Below, in pieces: positions 8,187 through 15,726 of a stretch of DNA of 35,073 nt. The first letter of the stretch is position 1, and each line of letters starts with the position of its first letter. The stretch spans positions 1 through 35,073 of the forward strand of contig CALJDG010000029.1 in assembly GCA_938023865.1 (NCBI GenBank), given 5' to 3'. Position numbers and translations under genes: made by a program. The notes under the pieces are model-generated. The model was not told the origin of the DNA. It was given only the letters and a program-made list of their open reading frames with translations, and ran no database searches. Source of the stretch: an uncultured archaeon (lineage in GTDB: Archaea > Thermoproteota > Bathyarchaeia > Bathyarchaeales > Bathycorpusculaceae).

Positions 8187-8202
8187 TGTGTATTTGTGTT
8201 GT
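8187..8202 (+). repeat. 16-nt motif shared with 21401-21416
   Basis: TGTGTATTTGTGTTGT occurs here and again, identical, at 21401. Both copies are followed by loosely similar AT-rich sequence containing AAACA and TTTAT blocks. The first lies in the region before the epimerase gene, the second 74 bp before the Cys-rich protein gene. A shared regulatory element is possible but unproven. Confidence 0.4.
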
Positions 8203-8476
8203 AATCTTAAACAAAAACAAAACATTTATATTATATTAAGACTTAAGACAAACGTACTGATGGTATGTTGGAAAGATTCTTCTTTATTGAAAATTTAGTT
8301 TAAAATGAATGAAACCTTGATGTTCTCCGCAGGCTACGCCTATGAATTGTTGGAAGCTTCCTTTGGCGATTTTTGCTACTTCTAGCGTTTTTGCATGGTT
8401 GCAGGCTTCTTATAGGGTTTTGTGCTATGAAAGGTTTATGTTACTGTTTATTTTTTGTTTGGTTGGTGTTGGCGGT

Positions 8477-9052
8477 TTGAGGGTTTTGGTTACTGGTGGT
8501 GCAGGTTTTATTGGCAGTCATTTGGTGGATAAGCTTCTGGCTGAAGGTTTTGATGTTATTGTTTTGGATAATTTGCGCAGTGGAAGCATAGAAAATATCG
8601 GTCGGCATGTTGGCGAGAGGGGTTTCCATTTCGTTCAGGGTGATGTTAGGGATGACCGTCTTGTTAATGGCTTGGTTAGAGGCGTTAATTATGTTTTTCA
8701 TTTGGCAGCTTTGGTCAGCGTTCCCGAATCTCTGCGGGATCCTGTTTTGACTTATGACATTAATGTTAATGGAACTTTGAATTTGTTGAAGGCTTGCGTG
8801 GATGAAGGAGTTGAACGCTTCGTTTATGCTTCCTCATGTGCTGTTTATGGAAATATTGAGGGAACGCCCATCAAAGAAGGCTGCCCAACCAGGCCTATGT
8901 CGCCCTACGGCGTTTCGAAGCTAACCGCCGAAAACTACGTGCAGAAATACTTTAAAGATTTTGGTTTGGAAACCGTTTGTTTAAGATATTTTAATGTTTA
9001 TGGCCCGAGGCAAGCCTACAACGACTACAGCGGTGTCATAACCAATTTATAA
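8477..9052 (+). CDS. NAD-dependent sugar epimerase/dehydratase, N-terminal part (frameshifted)
   Basis: Extended short-chain dehydrogenase of the UDP-glucose 4-epimerase type, used in nucleotide-sugar and surface-glycan synthesis. The dinucleotide-binding motif VTGGAGFIGSH begins right after the chosen TTG start (MRVLVTGG). The frame is open back to an ATG at 8342, but that would add 45 non-conserved hydrophobic residues. Also visible are VLDNLRSG, HLAALVSV, the catalytic region with Ser/Thr in YASSCAVYG, Y-x3-K in YGVSK and YFNVYGPRQ. The frame ends early at TAA 9050-9052. Adding one T to the run at 9046-9048 restores GVITNFINRVKKG and joins it to the next fragment. Confidence 0.88.
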   Translation: MRVLVTGGAGFIGSHLVDKLLAEGFDVIVLDNLRSGSIENIGRHVGERGFHFVQGDVRDDRLVNGLVRGVNYVFHLAALVSVPESLRDPVLTYDINVNGTLNLLKACVDEGVERFVYASSCAVYGNIEGTPIKEGCPTRPMSPYGVSKLTAENYVQKYFKDFGLETVCLRYFNVYGPRQAYNDYSGVITNL

Positions 9053-9078
9053 ACCGCGTTAAGAAGGGTCTCCCTCTA

Positions 9079-9402
9079 ATGGTTTTCGGCGACGGCGAAC
9101 AAACAAGGGATTTCGTTTACGTCAAGGATGTTGTCGATGCCAACATGCTCGCCTTGAAAAGTGAAAAAGCTATAGGAGAGGTTTTCAACATCGGCACAGG
9201 CGTGGCCACATCCATCAACCAGCAGGCTAAAACACTTTTAGACATCGCTGACAAAAAGAATTTGAAAATTTTGCATTATAGGCCCAGGGAAGGCGACATA
9301 AAGCATAGCGTCGCAGACATTTCAAAAGCCAAGGAGAAAATGGGTTACAATCCAAAAGTTACGTTGAGGGATGGGTTAAAGAAGCTTTTAATTGAAGGTT
9401 AA
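9079..9402 (+). CDS. NAD-dependent sugar epimerase/dehydratase, C-terminal part (frameshifted)
   Basis: Continuation of the epimerase at 8477. The real reading resumes at about 9049, before the ATG at 9079. It contains VFGDGEQTRDFVYVKDVVDA, the standard substrate-binding segment, then FNIGTG and the C-terminal GYNPKVTLRDGLKKLL. The two parts together give about 308 residues, the normal family length. A single-base deletion in a T run is the only defect seen, so it is either a very recent pseudogene or a consensus error in the sequence. Confidence 0.85.
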   Translation: MVFGDGEQTRDFVYVKDVVDANMLALKSEKAIGEVFNIGTGVATSINQQAKTLLDIADKKNLKILHYRPREGDIKHSVADISKAKEKMGYNPKVTLRDGLKKLLIEG

Positions 9403-9592
9403 ATGTTTACAAAACTTGGAAATTTATTTGCGCAGTGCCATTTTGTTTCGTAACTATGAAGAAGACTAGCATTGAAGAAATTTACGCGGAGAACGTTGAA
9501 AACTTCTGGGATATGGGATTACGATAGGCTTATATCTTTTACAACCTTCGGTAAAGCTCTTATAACTTTATCAATTTTGGTGATTTTCGGAT

Positions 9593-9805
9593 ACAGTTAC
9601 AGTTAAGGTTGATGAGAAGTTGAAGCGGAATGAATGAGGTTAAAATTAATTGGCCTGAGTACAATAGAGAGCCATTAGGCGCAAGGTTAGGCTTGAGGAA
9701 AAGAAGGGTGCAGCTGAAAAGCTTTTGGAGAGTTTGAGGGCGAAGAAACATATTTTTCCTTCCGGTTTATTAATAAACCATTCGGGAAACGAGGAAGCCC
9801 GTTAA
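9593..9805 (+). pseudogene. Degenerate VapB-type antitoxin
   Basis: Antitoxin-like peptide readable only by changing frame twice: TVKVDEKLKR (9593 onward), MNEVKINWPEYNRE (ATG 9630), then AIRRKVRLEEKKGAAEKLL and a stop at 9803. Together these resemble a VapB antitoxin that would pair with the PIN remnant directly downstream. No intact frame exists. Confidence 0.6.
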
Positions 9806-10225
9806 ATTTATGTGATGGACGCTTCTGTTGCTTCTAGGTTTTGTTAATTGAGGATTTATCAGATAGGGCCGAATTGGTTTTGGAGGTTTTTTGGAGGGAA
9901 GGTTAGATTTAAAGTAAACGGACTTACTTGTTCATGAAGTTGGAAACACGTTATGGAAAGTGTAAAAAAGGGTTTCATAGGATTAAATGAAGCGATAGAA
10001 AAGTTTTCATATTTCTTAAAGTTAAAGATTGATACCATAAACCTCAGCGATGAATAACATGAAGAAGTTTTGAAGTGAAGTGTTAACAACAACGCAACCT
10101 ATTATGACAGCGTTTATGTAAAATCTAGCATTAAAGTCGGTGGAACCCTTTTAAACGGCCGACGACGTTCTATACAGGAAATCTAAGAAATTCGTACCAA
10201 CGATACATTTAAAGGATTATACAAA
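9806..10225 (+). pseudogene. Degenerate VapC toxin (PIN domain)
   Basis: A PIN ribonuclease is recognisable across frames: YVMDASVASRF with the first Asp at the start, DLSDRAELVLE, LLVHEVGNTLWK holding the second acidic residue, KGFIGLNEAIEKFSYFLKL, YYDSVYVKSS with the third acidic position, then GGTLL...ADDVLYRKSKKFV. Several frameshifts and stops separate these blocks. It follows the broken antitoxin, so this was once a full vapBC pair. Confidence 0.65.
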
Positions 10226-10272
10226 AATGCTGTCATAACATGTTGATGTATAAAAAGCCCTGTCCTGCCAGC

Positions 10273-10316
10273 TTTCTGAAGTGACAAGCCTTGCTAGGAG
10301 TTCAGCCCATGTTTTG
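10273..10316. repeat. 44-bp direct repeat, copy 1 (copy 2 at 12864-12907)
   Basis: These 44 bases are identical to 12864-12907, which lie inside the ribbon-helix-helix antitoxin gene at 12712-12984 and encode KTWAELLARLVTSEK on the minus strand. Sequence on both sides here is unrelated. The copy is thus a small fragment of an antitoxin gene carried into or left in this place. Confidence 0.85.
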
Positions 10317-10439
10317 GTTTTGTGGATTTTGTGTCAAGTATTAAGGTTTAAGAATATGAAGAAACTATTTTGACATGTTCTAAACCCTGTAATATGAATG
10401 TTTAAATATATGTTTAAACTATTTGTTTACGGTGACACG

Positions 10440-10652
10440 TTGGCTAGAACAATAACTATTAAAGATGAAGTTTACAGGAAGTTGTTGAAGGTTAAGCGTG
10501 AGGGTGAGAGTTTCAGCGATTTGTTTGAGAGGCTTATTGAGGGCGCTAGCCCCCTTGAAACTTTAAGGAAGCTTAGGGGTTGTGTTGAGTTTAGGGATAA
10601 AGAAGCTTTGCTCAGAGAGATTTATGCTGCAAGGGCTGAGCGTAGGCTATGA
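10440..10652 (+). CDS. vapB: PF02697-type VapB antitoxin
   Basis: Short antitoxin (70 aa) of the archaeal VapB family with a predicted N-terminal DNA-binding segment (ARTITIKDEVYRKLLKVKR) and the signature GESFSDLFERLIEG, then a toxin-binding tail. I use TTG 10440 because a GGTGA site lies 5 nt upstream and the family N-terminus begins there; the frame is open to ATG 10398. The gene overlaps the vapC start by ATGA, the classic coupled arrangement. Confidence 0.85.
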   Translation: MARTITIKDEVYRKLLKVKREGESFSDLFERLIEGASPLETLRKLRGCVEFRDKEALLREIYAARAERRL

Positions 10653-11032
10653 TTGTTTTAGACACAGATGTGTTGATTGAGATTTTTGATAAGCGATCTA
10701 TTAGGGGAGATGAAGCTTTAACGAAGCTTTTGGAGAGGAGTGAAGATGTAGCCACAACCGTGATTAACCTTCACGAGATTTTATATGGCCTTGAAAAGTA
10801 TGCGAGGCCTGTTAAAGATGTTTTGCTCTTACCAGTAATTGAGTATACTAAGAGGGATGCCCAGTTATCTGCTGAGTTGGAGTTGAAAGCTGAAAGTTTA
10901 GGGAAACCTTCACGAAGAGCCGACGCCATGATCGCCGCCATAGTATTGAATAGGGGAGCGTCTCTTTACACATTTGATCTAAAACACTTTAATGTTTTCA
11001 AGAACTTTGGCCTCAAACTTCTCCAATTATAG
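10649..11032 (+). CDS. vapC: VapC-type PIN-domain ribonuclease toxin
   Basis: 127-aa PIN ribonuclease, expected to cut RNA when freed from its antitoxin. All four acidic positions are visible: D5 (VLDTDVLIEIF), E43 (NLHEILYG), D92 (RRADAMIAA) and D110 (YTFDLKHF). ATG 10649 overlaps the antitoxin stop, so the pair is translationally coupled. It looks intact and is the first complete TA pair of the archipelago. Confidence 0.92.
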   Translation: MIVLDTDVLIEIFDKRSIRGDEALTKLLERSEDVATTVINLHEILYGLEKYARPVKDVLLLPVIEYTKRDAQLSAELELKAESLGKPSRRADAMIAAIVLNRGASLYTFDLKHFNVFKNFGLKLLQL

Positions 11033-11050
11033 GGGAGTAGGAGTATTAGT

Positions 11051-11295
11051 TCATTGTCTGATTTCTGGAGCTACGTTTTTATACACGGGGATTTTGATTA
11101 AGCGTTCTTCTCTTAAAAGTTCAATTACTTTTTCAATTTTGTTTCTAGTGTTTGTTGGATATTGTTTGTGTATATCTTCAGGGCTGTAGCCTTTTTCTCA
11201 AAGTTCTGAATGTATTGAACAGACACTCGTGTTCCTTGAATTACTGGTTTCCCCCATATGTGGGGATAAGAAACTATTATGCAATTTTCAGGCAT
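11051..11295 (-). pseudogene. DUF433 antitoxin, frameshifted
   Basis: On the minus strand an ATG at 11295 begins MPENCIIVSYPHIWGKP, then IQGTRVSVQYIQNFEKK, the DUF433 pattern (HP-x-GKP-x-I-GTR-x-V). Reading fails in the T5 run at 11192-11196; one extra base there restores GYSPEDIHKQYP and a stop at 11051. DUF433 proteins are winged-helix-like antitoxins that usually partner DUF5615 or PIN toxins, but no toxin follows. The remaining gap to 11420 holds nothing recognisable. Confidence 0.7.
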
Positions 11296-11419
11296 TTATA
11301 CCACAGTAATTATTGATGTTCAATGTTTAAACACTTTTAACACTTGCTTTTTCATAGTCCATTCAGAAAAATTATCAAGACGTTTTATTTTTAGTCCCCA
11401 TTTTGTTTTATGTTTCGAA

Positions 11420-11821
11420 TTAGAAAATTCTTTTTATCCATAAGATTTTTTCAAAGTCTTTGTCGTTTGAGTATACCTCTTTTATGTCAAGCCTTTTCAT
11501 TTGTGCAGCGATTACGAGGTCGTCCCACATTGACCATGGCAGGTTGAATTGTGATTGTAGGCTTTTAGCCTCTTCAAAGTCCAGCGTGGTGGTTTCAATT
11601 TTCTGTAGGGATGTAAGCCCTTTCAGAAGGGATAAAAATACAGGTATTACTTCTTCGTTCCTCTTCCACTTAAGGTAGCTGCACACCTGGGCTATTACCA
11701 GGGTTGATGTGGCTGACTCCTCGCCTGCCTCGATTTTTTCAATAATGTTTCTGGCTTTTTGTCCATATGTGGGGTCTGCGGCCAAATGATAAACGAACAC
11801 GTTTGAATCTACAAAGCGCAT
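11420..11821 (-). CDS. vapC: VapC-type PIN-domain toxin
   Basis: PIN ribonuclease, 133 aa from ATG 11821 (MRFVDSNVFVYHL). The frame is open 14 codons further, but the ATG at 11821 has an AGGAG site 4 nt upstream and begins at the domain start. D5 and the downstream acids (WDDLVIAA, YSNDKDFEKI) are present. The second acidic position appears to be Gln (LVIAQVCSYL) where the family has Glu, so catalysis could be weakened. The start lies just downstream of the AbrB antitoxin stop, so the two form an operon. Confidence 0.9.
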   Translation of the reverse strand: MRFVDSNVFVYHLAADPTYGQKARNIIEKIEAGEESATSTLVIAQVCSYLKWKRNEEVIPVFLSLLKGLTSLQKIETTTLDFEEAKSLQSQFNLPWSMWDDLVIAAQMKRLDIKEVYSNDKDFEKILWIKRIF

Positions 11822-11822
11822 G

Positions 11823-12038
11823 TTACTCCTTTCCAAGGGCTTCTTCAATCTCTTCAATTTCAATTTTTTCGATTTTCGCTATACCCCATGTTTCCTTTAC
11901 AGATGGCCCTTTAGGCTTAAGCAATATCCCTTTGCTTGTAATTTCCAACGTCAAGTAGTCGCCTTCCTTAATTCCAAGCATAATCCTTAATTTTAATGGA
12001 AGCGTTATCCTTCCCTTATTACCAATCTTAATTTCCAT
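11823..12038 (-). CDS. AbrB/MazE-type antitoxin
   Basis: 71-aa swapped-hairpin AbrB-family DNA-binding antitoxin. The diagnostic hairpin is IGNKGRITLPLKLRIMLGIK (4-23), followed by GDYLTLEI and an acidic tail (KIEKIEIEEIEEALGKE) that would neutralise the toxin. It precedes the PIN gene with one base between stop and start, and probably represses its own operon. The 240-bp region upstream (12039-12278) is AT-rich and shows no gene. Confidence 0.9.
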   Translation of the reverse strand: MEIKIGNKGRITLPLKLRIMLGIKEGDYLTLEITSKGILLKPKGPSVKETWGIAKIEKIEIEEIEEALGKE

Positions 12039-12278
12039 TTTAAATTCCCACTTTAAAAAGGGACAAACTCCCTTAAAAACATTCTTTAATTTATCCTCTT
12101 TTAATTTATCCCTAATTTTGTGTTTAGCAAACGAACGGTTTACGGTTTACGAAGTTTTGGTGTTCTTTCAAGATTAATTATATGGCTGTTACTGTTGAGG
12201 GTTGGAGTGATCTGCAGACCGAGAATACGGCATTGAAGCATCAACAAAGTTTGGCTTAAGCGTATTAAGCGCGAATGC

Positions 12279-12725
12279 TTAGTATGGGAATTCAGTTACA
12301 TGATAAGCTTCAACAAGTAGTTTTCTTGATTCAAGTTTTTCTATGAAATCTTCTTTGTCTAGAGATATAAGGATGGCTTTTTTATCTAGGGCTACTTTGA
12401 GGTATAGAGCATCAATAGCGTAAATATTATATTCCGCACAGAGGGGGTAGGCTGATGTGCAAAAAGCCTTGTCGCAGTTTATTAAAAGTGAGGGGTGAAG
12501 CATTGGGTCTAATTGTTCTTTTGCCTTAACTGCCGCGGTTTTTCCAGCTTTTCTTGCCAGCATTCCGCAGACTTCTTGGTATATGATGCTTGGCTCTGTC
12601 AAGAGGAATTCGTCTGGAACTTTTTCCAATATTGCGATGCATTTTGCGCTGTAGGGTTCATCATTTTTTAGGGCGGCTATCAAAACATTAGAGTCTAATG
12701 TTAAGAGTTGGCTAGGCGGATTCAT
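12279..12725 (-). CDS. vapC: VapC-type PIN-domain toxin
   Basis: 148-aa PIN ribonuclease with the acids in TLDSNVLIAAL, IIYQEVCGML (Glu), YAIDALYLKVAL and LISLDKEDF. The ATG at 12725 overlaps the end of the antitoxin gene by 14 bp, so translation is coupled. It appears intact. The fold and context identify the class; the RNA target cannot be told. Confidence 0.9.
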   Translation of the reverse strand: MNPPSQLLTLDSNVLIAALKNDEPYSAKCIAILEKVPDEFLLTEPSIIYQEVCGMLARKAGKTAAVKAKEQLDPMLHPSLLINCDKAFCTSAYPLCAEYNIYAIDALYLKVALDKKAILISLDKEDFIEKLESRKLLVEAYHVTEFPY

Positions 12726-12984
12726 GACGCCTTAACCTTCTTGTTTCATCAAGCACTGTTGGAGGACCAGTCCATCTTCTTGAAACAACGCTTCTAAGCT
12801 GAAGGAAACCCTGCACACCAGTCTTCATCTCATCAAGCTTATCTCTTGTTAAAATAATTGTCTTTTCTGAAGTGACAAGCCTTGCTAGGAGTTCAGCCCA
12901 TGTTTTGCAGCCTAACTCAACCTTAAGCTTTCTCAACTCCTTGATAAGGTCTTCAGGAACGTTTTTTATGAGTATTGTTGCCAA
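12712..12984 (-). CDS. Ribbon-helix-helix antitoxin
   Basis: 90-aa antitoxin: a short beta strand (ATILIKNVP) followed by two helices (EDLIKELRKLKVELGCK, TWAELLARLV), the ribbon-helix-helix pattern, then a basic C-terminal tail (RRWTGPPTVLDETRRLRRHE). It starts at TTG 12984 with GGTGG about 7 nt upstream. It contains the 44-bp segment duplicated at 10273-10316. It is coupled to the PIN gene at 12279. Confidence 0.83.
   Translation of the reverse strand: MATILIKNVPEDLIKELRKLKVELGCKTWAELLARLVTSEKTIILTRDKLDEMKTGVQGFLQLRSVVSRRWTGPPTVLDETRRLRRHESA
12864..12907. repeat. 44-bp direct repeat, copy 2 (copy 1 at 10273-10316)
   Basis: Exact second copy in the same orientation, inside the intact antitoxin gene. 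The two copies bracket 2.5 kb with two complete TA pairs and a broken DUF433 gene, so recombination between them could delete or circularise that segment. Confidence 0.85.
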
Positions 12985-13073
12985 CTAGGCCACCAAGTTA
13001 TTTTGGGATATCCAGAACATAAAGATTAACTACCTTCAGATAGACTAAACTCTTCTGCTCCCTTCCACAAGAA

Positions 13074-13086
13074 AACTTTATATTTT
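13074..13086 (+). promoter_or_regulatory. TATA-like box of the 13107 antitoxin-toxin operon
   Basis: AACTTTATATTTT is centred about 27 bp before GTG 13107. With standard archaeal spacing transcription would begin at or next to that GTG, giving a leaderless mRNA. Confidence 0.5.
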
Positions 13087-13106
13087 CTGTAATTAATGTT
13101 GAAACT

Positions 13107-13385
13107 GTGGATTCTATGTCAAGCATTCAGGTTGAAGAAGAGGTGAAGAAACAGCTTTTTTCCATAGCTGCTGAGTTGCAGTTGAAGCGTGGTAAAAAAA
13201 CTTCGATTAGTGAGGCGATAAGGCATTTGATTAACTTTTATCTTTCTCAGAGAAGGGATATTCCCAGGATGCTCTCCCTTTTTGGCTGTTTAGGGTTAGA
13301 GCCTAAAGCTCGGACTCTTTTAAAGGAGTTGAGGAAGGAAGAGGATGAAAGGCTTGAAGGACTTGAGAGGAAATACTGCGCTTGA
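13107..13385 (+). CDS. Ribbon-helix-helix-like antitoxin
   Basis: 92-aa antitoxin: strand-helix-helix N-terminus (SSIQVEEEVKKQLFSIAAEL, then KKTSISEAIRHLINFYLSQR) with a charged C-terminal tail (LLKELRKEEDERLEGLERK) to wrap the toxin. The start is GTG 13107, supported by a TATA-like box placed for a leaderless mRNA; ATG 13116 is the alternative. Its 3' end overlaps the PIN gene by 41 bp. Confidence 0.83.
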   Translation: MDSMSSIQVEEEVKKQLFSIAAELQLKRGKKTSISEAIRHLINFYLSQRRDIPRMLSLFGCLGLEPKARTLLKELRKEEDERLEGLERKYCA

Positions 13386-13806
13386 CTCTAGCGTTTTAGT
13401 TGAGTATTTGATGGGAACTAAAACTGGCGAAGCTTTGAAAAAATATTTTGAGACGTTGACCCCTGAGGAAAGGGTGAGTTGTTCATTGCTTACATTATCT
13501 GAGGTTTTTTATATTCTTTGTAGGTTGCGGGGGGCGGAGTTTGCCGAAGAAAAAGTAAGGGAGATGCTTGCATCAAAAGTGTTGGAAGCATACGACTCGG
13601 TTGATCTCGCCATAAAAGCTGGCAACATTAAATGTGGAAGAGCCATCTCTTTGGCTGATTGTAGCTGTTTAGCTTTGGCCGAAATTATAGGGGGAAAGGC
13701 GGTTTTTGCAAGCAGGGAGAAAGAGCTTGTTAAGGAGATGGAAAAGAAGCCATTTAACGTAGAAATAGTGTTCCTTGAAGAAAACCAATCTAGCCCTAAA
13801 CCCTAA
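13345..13806 (+). CDS. vapC: VapC-type PIN-domain toxin
   Basis: 153-aa PIN ribonuclease with TALDSSVLVEYLMG (first Asp), LLTLSEVFYIL (Glu) and ISLADCSCLALAE (Asp). The fourth acidic position is less clear (VFASREKELV, no Asp), as in some active PIN proteins. It overlaps the antitoxin gene in another frame. Apparently intact. Confidence 0.9.
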   Translation: MKGLKDLRGNTALDSSVLVEYLMGTKTGEALKKYFETLTPEERVSCSLLTLSEVFYILCRLRGAEFAEEKVREMLASKVLEAYDSVDLAIKAGNIKCGRAISLADCSCLALAEIIGGKAVFASREKELVKEMEKKPFNVEIVFLEENQSSPKP

Positions 13807-13925
13807 TCGTTATCTATGGATGGCTATTTTGTATTTAGGAAGTTGTGAGCTTTTGAGTCTGCGCATCTTTCGGAAATTGTTAATATAGTTGAATCAGGGT
13901 TGGGTATTGAAAAGTCTTTGGGTTT

Positions 13926-14138
13926 TTGGCTTGGATTTTAACTATGGACAACATTGAGGTTTACTCTGTTGGTTTAGGTCATTATGAGAAGGCATTGCTC
14001 ATTGCCGAAGAAAATGGTGTTAGCGCTAATGATGCGCTTGCATATTTATTTATGAAAAACTATGGTTTAAAGGAAATTTATTCCTTTGACAAGCATTTTA
14101 ACCAATTAAAGGATATTGTCCGATTGCCCAAAAAATAA
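13926..14138 (+). pseudogene. C-terminal fragment of a PIN-domain toxin
   Basis: 70 codons resembling the last half of a VapC: VGLGHYEKALLIAEENGVS, ANDALAYLFMKNYG with the third acidic residue, YSFDKHFNQLKDIVRLP with the fourth. The N-terminal half with the first Asp and the Glu is missing. Upstream, in another frame at about 13870-13940, SEIVNIVESGLGIEKSLGFW looks like more of the same gene. No antitoxin accompanies it, so it is a decayed toxin. Confidence 0.7.
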
Positions 14139-14233
14139 TGGAGAAAAACTTTTCTGTTGTTTTACTTTAATCCGAGTTTTGTTTAAAAGTTTGGCTTTCA
14201 TACACCAGACGAATTGAGAACTCCCGTGGACTT

Positions 14234-14349
14234 TCATGCCAGCTCGTTATTTTTCAGGCCTTTCGGTGAATATTCTGCTATATAGCCCTTGGATTCCAAG
14301 AAATTTTTGATCACTTTCGGGATGTTTTCGTCAAGCAGGAACTTCGGTG
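14234..14349 (-). pseudogene. DUF5615 PIN-like toxin fragment
   Basis: Directly after the DUF433 antitoxin, in another frame, the minus strand reads KFLLDENIPKVIKNFLESKG, then YIAEYSPKGLKNNELA and a stop at 14234. This is the N-terminal third of a DUF5615 PIN-like toxin, the usual DUF433 partner. There is no start codon before KFLLDEN and the rest of the domain is absent, so the toxin is dead. Confidence 0.65.
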
Positions 14350-14579
14350 TGTTTGACGTAGTGTTCGCCTCTTATAACTTTGGCAGCCCAATTTAACGCT
14401 TCTTTGACCATGTTCTCATTTAAGCTAGGATAGTAGTCTGTGAGGATTTCTTTGATGGAGAGTCCAGCGGCGAGTAGTTCAATTACGTCGCTGACTAGGA
14501 TTCGTGTGCCTTTGAAGGTTGGTTTTCCATGGCAGATTTCGTCGTCGATAACTATGTACTTGCTAACTTCAACTCTCAT
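14331..14579 (-). CDS. DUF433 antitoxin
   Basis: 82-aa DUF433 protein with the signature IVIDDEICHGKPTFKGTRI at about 9-27, then VSDVIELLAAGLSIKEILTD and YPSLNENMVKEAL. Members are helix-turn-helix antitoxins that pair with DUF5615 or PIN toxins. The ATG at 14579 starts at the family N-terminus. The partner downstream survives only as a fragment, so this is an orphan antitoxin. Confidence 0.9.
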   Translation of the reverse strand: MRVEVSKYIVIDDEICHGKPTFKGTRILVSDVIELLAAGLSIKEILTDYYPSLNENMVKEALNWAAKVIRGEHYVKHTEVPA

Positions 14580-14635
14580 GGGAAATCACATGTGGTTTTA
14601 ATAAGCAATCATATTTTAAAAACTTTCTAGGGATT

Positions 14636-14733
14636 TTAACTTAGGCGTATTTGGTTTTTGTAGGCTTTTTCTATTGTTTCTAGGTCTTTGAGTGCGTCTT
14701 TTCCAGCTTTAATCCAAGTTTGTCTTAGGCTAA
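14636..14733 (-). pseudogene. Antitoxin-tail-like fragment (paralogue of 15490)
   Basis: A start-less open stretch reads LRQTWIKAGKDALKDLETIE and ends KAYKNQIRLS plus stop. Its last 20 residues nearly match the end of the protein at 15490 (DVLKDLETIEKSYRNQIKLS), and the DNA is clearly related. It appears to be the 3' end of a gene family of unknown function left behind next to a PIN gene. Confidence 0.5.
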
Positions 14734-14735
14734 TA

Positions 14736-15167
14736 TTATTCTAGTTCTTTTATTTTGATGTCTTGGCTGAATCGTTGAATGTCCTTGTCATTGGAATAAA
14801 GGGCTTCTGCTGATTCGTTTATTGCCGTTGCCACGATTAGAGCGTCGGGAAGTTTGCCTCCCCTTTTGGCTTTTAGGCTGGCGGCTGAATCTGCTATTTT
14901 GAAGGTGACTGGAACTATTTTGAAGTTGTTGCGGGTGAGGTCTTCGAAGAGGCTTTTCGTTTTTGTCGCCCCTCTTTCATCTTTTGCAGCGTAGAATCCT
15001 GTTAGAACCTCGGCCATGTTTATTGTGGAGATTATTCCCTGTTTTTCTCCTCTCATGAAGGAGTTTAGGAGAGCCTCTATTTTTGTTGCGTAGGGTTCTA
15101 TGCCTTCAAGAAAGTATATGAGGATGTTTGTGTCAAATGCTATTTTCGGTGGTTTCTTTTTCCCCAC
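14736..15167 (-). CDS. vapC: VapC-type PIN-domain toxin
   Basis: 143-aa PIN ribonuclease: IAFDTNILIYFLEG, STINMAEVLTGFY (Glu), GKLPDALIVATA (Asp) and LYSNDKDIQRF (Asp). All acidic positions are present. It overlaps the upstream AbrB-type gene by 28 bp and the two form an operon. Apparently intact. Confidence 0.92.
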   Translation of the reverse strand: MGKKKPPKIAFDTNILIYFLEGIEPYATKIEALLNSFMRGEKQGIISTINMAEVLTGFYAAKDERGATKTKSLFEDLTRNNFKIVPVTFKIADSAASLKAKRGGKLPDALIVATAINESAEALYSNDKDIQRFSQDIKIKELE

Positions 15168-15391
15168 TCTTTGCGAAGCCTCCTCTGGTACTCGACTGGA
15201 TCTCCGAAGACCCCTTTTCCCGACCCCTTCATTTCAGTAATCGGGTTGTAGGGTTTTAGTAGAAGACCTTCCTTTACCTCCTCGATTTCTAGGATGACTC
15301 CATGTTCAATTTTTAGTTTTTCTCGTAGTTTTTTGGGTATGACTAATTGTCCACGCATGCCGAGTTTAACCTTCTCAGTCACCGCGTTCAC
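15140..15391 (-). CDS. AbrB/MazE-type antitoxin
   Basis: 83-aa AbrB-type antitoxin: VKLGMRGQLVIPKKLREKLK forms the swapped-hairpin DNA-binding domain, ILEIEEVKEGLLLKPY completes it, and a toxin-binding tail follows (GDPVEYQRRLRKEW). GTG 15391 or GTG 15382 starts the gene. It is coupled to the PIN toxin by overlap. Confidence 0.88.
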   Translation of the reverse strand: MNAVTEKVKLGMRGQLVIPKKLREKLKIEHGVILEIEEVKEGLLLKPYNPITEMKGSGKGVFGDPVEYQRRLRKEWGKRNHRK

Positions 15392-15489
15392 TATCAGAAA
15401 CTAATTTATTCTGATAAATAAACTTTCTTACAAATCCATAGCTTATAGAATCTAGCTGTATGAGTTCAGCCTTAAGGGCTCCATTTATG

Positions 15490-15726
15490 TCATTTTGAGA
15501 GCTTTATTTGGTTTCTGTACGATTTTTCTATTGTTTCTAGGTCTTTAAGTACATCTTCGCCCGATGTTGCTGGTTGTTTGTTTGTTTTATGCAGTTTATG
15601 AAGTGTTCCTAATTCTTTTCTATGAGGTTTAAAGTATTTTGGCGTATTTTTTAGGATTAATTGCAGTGCTGTTATGATTTTGCTTAGCGGTTTGTGATAT
15701 GGGAGTGTGAGAGAACCGACAACCAT
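15490..15726 (-). CDS. Hypothetical protein, possible antitoxin relic
   Basis: 78 aa, not recognised. The C-terminal 25 residues (GEDVLKDLETIEKSYRNQI) match the fragment at 14636-14733, which gives some support that this stretch was coding. The N-terminal part is basic (KYFKPHRKELGTLHKLHKTN). No ribosome-binding site is obvious. It may be a decayed antitoxin. Confidence 0.4.
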   Translation of the reverse strand: MVVGSLTLPYHKPLSKIITALQLILKNTPKYFKPHRKELGTLHKLHKTNKQPATSGEDVLKDLETIEKSYRNQIKLSK

